From Alphaproteobacteria bacterium (GTDB lineage: Bacteria; Pseudomonadota; Alphaproteobacteria; JABSOH01; JABAAW01), in contig JABAAD010000018.1 of assembly GCA_014238935.1 (NCBI GenBank), positions 1 to 9,917 on the forward strand: 9,917 nucleotides of DNA, written 5' to 3'. The position numbers were made by a program, and so were the translations under genes. Positions 6,547 to 9,917 of the stretch are shown piece after piece; the first letter of the stretch is position 1, and the number at the start of each line of letters is the position of its first letter. The notes below the pieces were generated by a model. It was not told where the DNA came from and ran no database searches. It saw only the letters and a program-made list of their open reading frames with translations.

Positions 6547-6897
6547 TCAGCGTCGGAAATTTTCGGAGTTCGCGTCGAGGACGCGGTTTTGTTCGTCGAG
6601 CCTCTGCGCCATACGATAGAGGTTCCAAAATCCTGCCGCCACGCCCAAGAAGAACAACAGCAGCAAGAACAAGGGCGTCGTGCCGCTCCAGCGGTCGAGC
6701 CAAAAACCGAGAAAGATTCCGAGCACGATCGGAGAGAGAAAATCGGCGGTCAAACGCAAGCCACCCATCTGCTTCGCTGCGGTTCGCTTGCCCGCGCCGC
6801 GAGGCTGGACTGGTGCTGCTTGCTCCTCCGACACGCTCTTTGTCATGCTCTTCGTTGTCATGCTCTTCGTTATATTCTTCGTTATATTCTTCGTCAT
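6547..6897 (-). CDS. atpI: ATP synthase assembly protein AtpI
   Basis: AtpI is a small membrane protein that helps c-ring assembly and usually opens the atp (F0) operon. The conserved part here is RLTADFLSPIVLGIFLGFWLDRW, one membrane helix, a short turn (SGTTP), then a second helix (LFLLLLFFLGVAAGFWNLYRMAQRL), the N-ATPase AtpI/AtpR-like pattern. Length is 116 residues from ATG 6897, which lies 10 bp after the msrB stop. The ribosome-binding site is poor (A-rich), and the first 21 codons are a degenerate tandem repeat. In-frame ATGs at 6861 and 6846 and GTG at 6834 are possible alternative starts. The repeat-encoded polar, Lys/Thr/Met-rich leader is not part of the family. The position directly before atpB supports the call. 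Confidence 0.82.
   Translation of the reverse strand: MTKNITKNITKSMTTKSMTKSVSEEQAAPVQPRGAGKRTAAKQMGGLRLTADFLSPIVLGIFLGFWLDRWSGTTPLFLLLLFFLGVAAGFWNLYRMAQRLDEQNRVLDANSENFRR
6835..6897 (-). repeat. Degenerate 12-bp tandem repeat at the 5' end of atpI
   Basis: On the atpI strand there are five consecutive units: ATGACGAAGAAT, ATAACGAAGAAT, ATAACGAAGAGC, ATGACAACGAAGAGC (3 bp longer) and ATGACAAAGAGC. All keep the reading frame and encode the repeated residues Met/Ile-Thr-Lys-Asn/Ser. Three of the five units begin with ATG, so copy-number change would alter the leader length and the choice of start without breaking the frame. Confidence 0.85.
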
Positions 6898-6907
6898 GCT
6901 TTTTTTG

Positions 6908-7306
6908 TTACGCTTTTGGCTGGAAGTCGAGCGCCGCCGAGTTGATGCAATAGCGCAACCCCGAAGGCTGCGGTCCGTCGGGAAAGACATGTCCCAAGTG
7001 AGCCTCGCAGCGCGAGCATAGGATCTCGGTACGCACCGTCATAAAAGAACGATCCTTCCTCTCCTGCAGTGCCGCCTTGTCAACGGGCATCGTATAACTG
7101 GGCCAGCCCGTACCTGAATCGAACTTGCTGCGAGAATCGAACAGGGGTTGCTTACAACAGACGCAGGCGTAGCAACCCTCGGACTTGGAGGCGTGGTAGG
7201 CACCGCTGAAGGCACGCTCCGTTCCGTGGCGACGCGTGACGCGGTATTGCAAGTCCGTCAGCTGCGCGCGCCATTCCGCGTCGTTCTTGACAACCTTCGC
7301 GCTCAC
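6908..7306 (-). CDS. msrB: Peptide-methionine (R)-S-oxide reductase MsrB
   Basis: MsrB reduces the R form of methionine sulfoxide in proteins and repairs oxidative damage. At 132 residues it is a typical single-domain cytosolic MsrB with no signal peptide. The structural zinc site is intact: C48 and C51 (CVCC) with C97 and C100 (CSRC). The core motifs [11 protein letters not shown] (61-71), [10 protein letters not shown] (103-112) and RYCINSAAL (118-126) are present, and C120 is the catalytic cysteine. The residue after DSG, which is the resolving Cys in many two-Cys MsrBs, is Thr (T66), so regeneration may use another cysteine (C45 or C50 are extra) or thioredoxin directly. The start is GTG at 7304-7306, forming a GTGA overlap with the greA stop, with GAGGAG about 12 bases upstream. 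atpI follows 10 bp after its stop. Confidence 0.95.
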   Translation of the reverse strand: MSAKVVKNDAEWRAQLTDLQYRVTRRHGTERAFSGAYHASKSEGCYACVCCKQPLFDSRSKFDSGTGWPSYTMPVDKAALQERKDRSFMTVRTEILCSRCEAHLGHVFPDGPQPSGLRYCINSAALDFQPKA

Positions 7307-7830
7307 GACTTCTGATTCTCCTCGAGCATTTCGGCGGTGTTGCCGCTGTTGCCGCCGTTGGCGAAATCGAACTGCAAAATCTCGTACTCGCGTCCGCCCT
7401 GCGGGGTTGCCACTTGAACGGTGTCGCCCGCTCGTTTGCCGATCAAGGCTTTCGCCATCGGAGACTGCACCGAAAGAAGACCTTGCGACACATCCGACTC
7501 GATCTCTCCCACGATGCGGTAAGTTTTACGCTCTTCGCTCTCGCAATCTTCCAACGACACCGTAGCGCCGAACTGCACGCGATCGCCGTTCAGACGGGAG
7601 GCATCGATCACCTCGGCGAGCGAAAACTTCTCTTCCAAAGTCGCAATACGCCCTTCGATCATGCTCTGTCGCTCGCGCGCCGCATGGTATTCGGCATTCT
7701 CGGACAAGTCGCCAAGCTCGCGCGCAGACGCGATCGCCTTGATGATCGCGGGACGCTCCGTGCTTTTCAATTCTCGCAACTCCTCTTGCAACCTCTCGTA
7801 ACCTTCGCGGGTCATGGGAACTCTCGACAT
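7303..7830 (-). CDS. greA: Transcription elongation factor GreA
   Basis: GreA enters the RNA polymerase secondary channel and stimulates cleavage of backtracked RNA. The product has 175 residues, against about 157 in most bacteria. The N-terminal coiled coil begins [18 protein letters not shown], and the tip [20 protein letters not shown] carries the acidic residues D41 and E44 needed for cleavage. The C-terminal FKBP-like domain includes [20 protein letters not shown] (114-133) and EYEILQF. The extra 20 or so residues at the end ([19 protein letters not shown]) are low-complexity and not part of the fold. The ATG at 7830 has a strong GGAGGAG three bases upstream; an in-frame ATG seven codons earlier has no such site. 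The stop TGA overlaps the msrB start. Confidence 0.95.
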   Translation of the reverse strand: MSRVPMTREGYERLQEELRELKSTERPAIIKAIASARELGDLSENAEYHAARERQSMIEGRIATLEEKFSLAEVIDASRLNGDRVQFGATVSLEDCESEERKTYRIVGEIESDVSQGLLSVQSPMAKALIGKRAGDTVQVATPQGGREYEILQFDFANGGNSGNTAEMLEENQKS

Positions 7831-7900
7831 AAACTCCTCCACCCCCCGCATCCTGCGTTGATGTTGTCCCCCCTATCGCCCCCTAACTCACAAGGCATGC

Positions 7901-7930
7901 ACTATAGCACAAAAAACGCGCGCCGCGCAA
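7901..7930 (-). promoter_or_regulatory. Candidate sigma-70 promoter for greA-msrB-atp
   Basis: On the minus strand TTGCGC (7930-7925), an 18-base spacer and TATAGT (7906-7901) make a plausible promoter 70 bases before the greA ATG. The -10 is a 5 of 6 match to TATAAT. It is the only good candidate seen upstream of this gene run. Confidence 0.5.
7915..7928 (-). terminator. Possible weak rho-independent terminator after carB
   Basis: Downstream of the carB stop, on its strand, GCGC-GGC-GCGC followed by G and TTTTTT resembles a short terminator hairpin with a U tract. The stem is only 4 bp (a few other pairings of the same GC block are possible), and it overlaps the -35 of the greA promoter candidate. 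Evidence is weak. Confidence 0.3.
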
Positions 7931-7934
7931 AAAT

Positions 7935-7958
7935 AACAGCAAGAACAACAGCAAGAAT
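7935..7958. repeat. Two-copy 12-bp direct repeat in the carB-greA spacer
   Basis: AACAGCAAGAAC at 7935-7946 is followed directly by AACAGCAAGAAT at 7947-7958, identical but for the last base. It lies in non-coding sequence between the carB stop and the greA promoter candidate. It could be simple slippage or a tandem binding site upstream of the promoter. Confidence 0.6.
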
Positions 7959-7984
7959 ACTCACAAAAATCAAGACGCACAGGC

Positions 7985-9319
7985 TCAAGACGCAGACTGC
8001 CATTCTTGCAAAGAGCGACAAGCGTAGAGGTCGTCGTCGCGTTGCTCGATGGCATCGAGGAAAGCACGCGCGCCTGATCGCGTCGAGACATAGGGAATGG
8101 CTTGGGCGAAAGCGGCTTGTCTCACTTCGCGGCTGCCGTGCGCCGCGATTCTTCCTTCCATGGTGTTGAAGACCATGGAGATTTCGCCGTTGATCATGGC
8201 ATCCAAAATGTGCGGCGAGCCCTCTGATACGCGATTGATCGGCTCGATGAGAACGCCGTGGCGCTTCAACAGCTGCGCCGTGCCGCGCGTTGCGACGAGG
8301 CGAAAGTTCAAGCGCACGAGCCGCATGGCAATATCGATGAAGAAGGGCTTGTCGCGCTCGGCAAGCGAGAGGAACACTTGTCCTGCGCGCGGCAGTTCGA
8401 TTCCCGCTCCCAGCTGCGCCTTTGCAAAGGCGGTCGAGAGCCGCTTGCTCCACCCCATCACCTCACCCGTCGATCGCATCTCAGGTCCCAACACGAGATC
8501 CGAGCCCGGGAAACGCGCCACGGGAAAGACCGACTCCTTGACCGCAACGCAGCCCCGCAAGCCCTCTCGGAAATCCGACGGCAAGGACAAGGAGGACAAG
8601 GGCTTGCCGCTCATCAACGCGACTGCATGGCGCACCAAAGGTACACCCGTCGCTTTGGCGACGAAAGGCACCGAGCGGCTTGCTCGCGGATTCACCTCTA
8701 GTACGGCAATGCTGTTGCCCGATACGGCGAACTGCACGTTCAACAAGCCTCGCACCTGCAACGCGCGTCCCAGCAGAGCCGTCTGTCGCTCGACCTCCTT
8801 GATGATTTCCGCCTCCAAACGTTGCGAGGGCAGCACGCACGCCGAGTCGCCCGAATGGATCCCCGCCTCTTCAATATGCTCCATCACGCCCGCCACATAG
8901 CACGCATCCCCGTCGCTCAGCGCATCGACATCCAACTCGATCGCGTCGCGCAGATACTTGTCGATCAGAACGGGGCTACGTCCCGAGACGAAAAGCGCTT
9001 TTTGCAAATACTCTTTCAATCGCTCGGGCGAGAAGACGATCTCCATCGCCCGACCGCCCAGCACATACGAAGGACGCACCAACACGGGATATCCGATTTT
9101 TTTCGCCAAGCGCAACGCCTGACGCAACGAGGCGCGACCCGCGCGCGTGCTGCCATGCTTGGGCTGACGCAATCCCAAGCGCACCAGCAACCTGCTGAAG
9201 CGAGCTCGATCCTCCGCCGAGTCGATCGCATCCGATGTCGTTCCCAGCAGAGGAATACCCTCGCGCTCCAAAAGGCGTGCCAACTTCAGCGGCGTCTGAC
9301 CGCCCAACTGAACAATGAC
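7985..9319 (-). CDS. carB: Carbamoyl-phosphate synthase large subunit, C-terminal part (after frameshift)
   Basis: CarB makes carbamoyl phosphate from bicarbonate, ammonia (from CarA) and two ATP, feeding pyrimidine and arginine synthesis. This part starts at VIVQLGGQTPLKLARLLE and holds most of the second ATP-grasp (carbamoyl-phosphate) half: PVLVRPSYVLGGRAMEIV, DVDALSDGD, MEHIEEAGIHSGDSACVLPS, RGLLNVQFAV and LEVNPRASRSVPFVAKATG, then LGPEMRSTGEVMG. The C-terminal MGS-like allosteric domain (FRLVATRGTAQLLKRHGV, INRVSEGSPHILDAM, MVFNT) ends in a normal TGA. No inner stops or missing motifs were seen. It has no proper start: the first possible one is a TTG at 9326-9328 without a good ribosome-binding site. 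It is therefore best read as the continuation of the upstream part with one extra base at 9320. greA follows on the same strand after 154 bp. Confidence 0.92.
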   Translation of the reverse strand, partial: VIVQLGGQTPLKLARLLEREGIPLLGTTSDAIDSAEDRARFSRLLVRLGLRQPKHGSTRAGRASLRQALRLAKKIGYPVLVRPSYVLGGRAMEIVFSPERLKEYLQKALFVSGRSPVLIDKYLRDAIELDVDALSDGDACYVAGVMEHIEEAGIHSGDSACVLPSQRLEAEIIKEVERQTALLGRALQVRGLLNVQFAVSGNSIAVLEVNPRASRSVPFVAKATGVPLVRHAVALMSGKPLSSLSLPSDFREGLRGCVAVKESVFPVARFPGSDLVLGPEMRSTGEVMGWSKRLSTAFAKAQLGAGIELPRAGQVFLSLAERDKPFFIDIAMRLVRLNFRLVATRGTAQLLKRHGVLIEPINRVSEGSPHILDAMINGEISMVFNTMEGRIAAHGSREVRQAAFAQAIPYVSTRSGARAFLDAIEQRDDDLYACRSLQEWQSAS

Positions 9320-9320
9320 A
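9320..9320 (-). other. carB: Apparent single-base insertion (frameshift) in carB
   Basis: Reading carB on the minus strand, the upstream frame gives TRGRIEG and then nonsense (CHCSVGR). Skipping one base (T on the minus strand, A at 9320) restores VIVQLGGQTPLKLA, exactly what family members have after a Gly at this place. No typical slippery site, pause stem or stop codon at the shift point is seen, so programmed frameshifting is not favoured over mutation or sequencing error. Confidence 0.85.
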
Positions 9321-9917
9321 GCCCTCAATACGACCGCGCGTGCGCTCGCGTGCGATCAGGGACAAAATGTCTTCCGCTCCCACGGGCTCGAAGTAAAGAC
9401 GATCCGAAATGTCGTAATCGGTCGAGACCGTCTCAGGGTTGCAATTCACCATGATCGTCTCATAACCCTGCGCGCGCAACGCGAGGCTTGCATGCACGCA
9501 ACAATAGTCGAACTCGATCCCTTGTCCGATTCTATTCGGACCGCCGCCTAAAATCACCACCTTGTCTCGATCGCTGGGCTCCGACTCGCAGACGGGCTTG
9601 AGCCCCTCTGCGTAGCTGCTGTACATGTAGGCGCTTCGAACAGGAAACTCGGCAGCGCAACTGTCGATGCGACGATAAACCGCCTCGACGCCGAGCGCGC
9701 AGCGACGTTTGCGAATCTTCTCTTCCTTGCGGCGCAGCAGAGCAGCGATGCGCGCATCCGAAAAGCCGCTGCGTTTCCACGAGAGCAGAGCAGCCCGACG
9801 CAAGGGCTTGCGACCGTGCGCGGCGATCAACGTTTCTTGAGCAACAAGGTCTTGCAGACGACGCAAAAACCACCGATCGATACAGGTGAGTTCTGCCACT
9901 TGCTTGAGCGTCATGCC
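9321..9917 (-). CDS. carB: Carbamoyl-phosphate synthase large subunit, middle part (5' end outside window, frameshifted)
   Basis: 199 codons of CarB are visible, running in from beyond the window edge. They begin within the oligomerisation domain (VAELTCIDRWFLRRLQDLV matches the TKIDPWFL region of E. coli CarB), continue through RIDSCAAEFPVRSAYMYSSY, and enter the second synthetic half at VVILGGGPNRIGQGIEFDYC, YETIMVNCNPETVSTDYD and SDRLYFEPVGAEDILSLI. The ATG at 9914 is an internal methionine, not the start. After RIEG (last Gly codon 9321-9323) the frame must shift to stay homologous. The raw frame would otherwise run on to 8976 with an unrelated sequence of about 115 residues. The first ATP-grasp half and carA are outside the window. 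Confidence 0.92.

Noticed and set aside
5795..6619. A 274-codon open frame on the plus strand opposite atpB
   Set aside because: It is antisense to a well-conserved membrane protein. Its Gln/Asp/Arg-rich product is the expected mirror of hydrophobic codons.
6835..7958. Relationship between the 12-bp repeats in atpI and in the carB-greA spacer
   Set aside because: Both are 12-bp and share an AAGAA core, but on opposite strands and with different flanks. The similarity is too loose to call one repeat family.
8976..9320. Continuation of the upstream carB frame beyond the frameshift
   Set aside because: The sequence after 9320 in this frame has no CarB similarity, while the other frame on the same strand matches CarB throughout.
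9310..9330. Naturally split or programmed-frameshift carB
   Set aside because: The break is not at the boundary of the two synthetic halves, there is no slippery heptamer or stop at the site, and the second part lacks a usable start.
1..9917. Mobile element, CRISPR array, tRNA, defence island or biosynthetic cluster
   Set aside because: No transposase or integrase motifs, terminal repeats, spaced repeat arrays or tRNA-like cloverleafs were seen. Apart from two unknown genes, all content is core housekeeping.

Overview
The window reads as a chromosomal segment of a moderately GC-rich alphaproteobacterium. The strongest clue is the F0 ATP synthase cluster in the order atpI-atpB-atpE-atpF'(b')-atpF. 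It includes a separate b' subunit, and no F1 genes follow it; the next gene, purH, is convergent. The sigma factor is a clear RpoH (sigma-32) of alphaproteobacterial character, and carB followed by greA is also a common alphaproteobacterial pairing. I cannot place it to genus. The rather divergent PurH and a frameshift in carB would fit a fast-evolving or host-associated lineage, or simply an imperfect draft sequence.

Layout. 1-1552 (+): two genes of unrecognised function, 1 bp apart. The first is a 5'-truncated helical protein with a C-terminal membrane tail; the second is a small membrane protein. 1549-2541 (-): rpoH, convergent with the previous gene, the two sharing one CTAG palindrome as their stop codons. 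2542-2653: a 112-bp divergent control region. 2654-4384 (+): purH, convergent with the atp cluster. 4428-6897 (-): F0 genes atpF, atpF', atpE, atpB, atpI, in reverse transcription order. 6908-7306 (-): msrB. 7303-7830 (-): greA. 7831-7984: a spacer with the likely greA promoter and a possible carB terminator. 7985-9917 (-): carB, truncated at its 5' end by the window edge and broken by an apparent one-base insertion at 9320.

How the genes relate. The minus-strand run carB, greA, msrB, atpI-B-E-F'-F is co-directional. From greA onward the gaps are very short (4-bp overlap, 10 bp, 17 bp, 53 bp, 11 bp, 7 bp), so the F0 genes are probably transcribed from the promoter in front of greA. Nucleotide synthesis (CarB for pyrimidines and arginine, PurH for the last two steps to IMP), stress transcription (RpoH, GreA), protein repair (MsrB) and energy conversion (F0) are otherwise ordinary housekeeping functions.

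The points most worth a second look are: loss of several IMP cyclohydrolase active-site motifs in PurH; the carB frameshift; a small hairpin over the GTG start of rpoH; a 12-bp tandem repeat that encodes the N terminus of AtpI and offers several in-frame starts; and the coupling of greA-msrB to the F0 operon. I found no mobile element, CRISPR array, tRNA or rRNA, and no convincing new defence or biosynthetic system. No gap between genes exceeds 300 bases.
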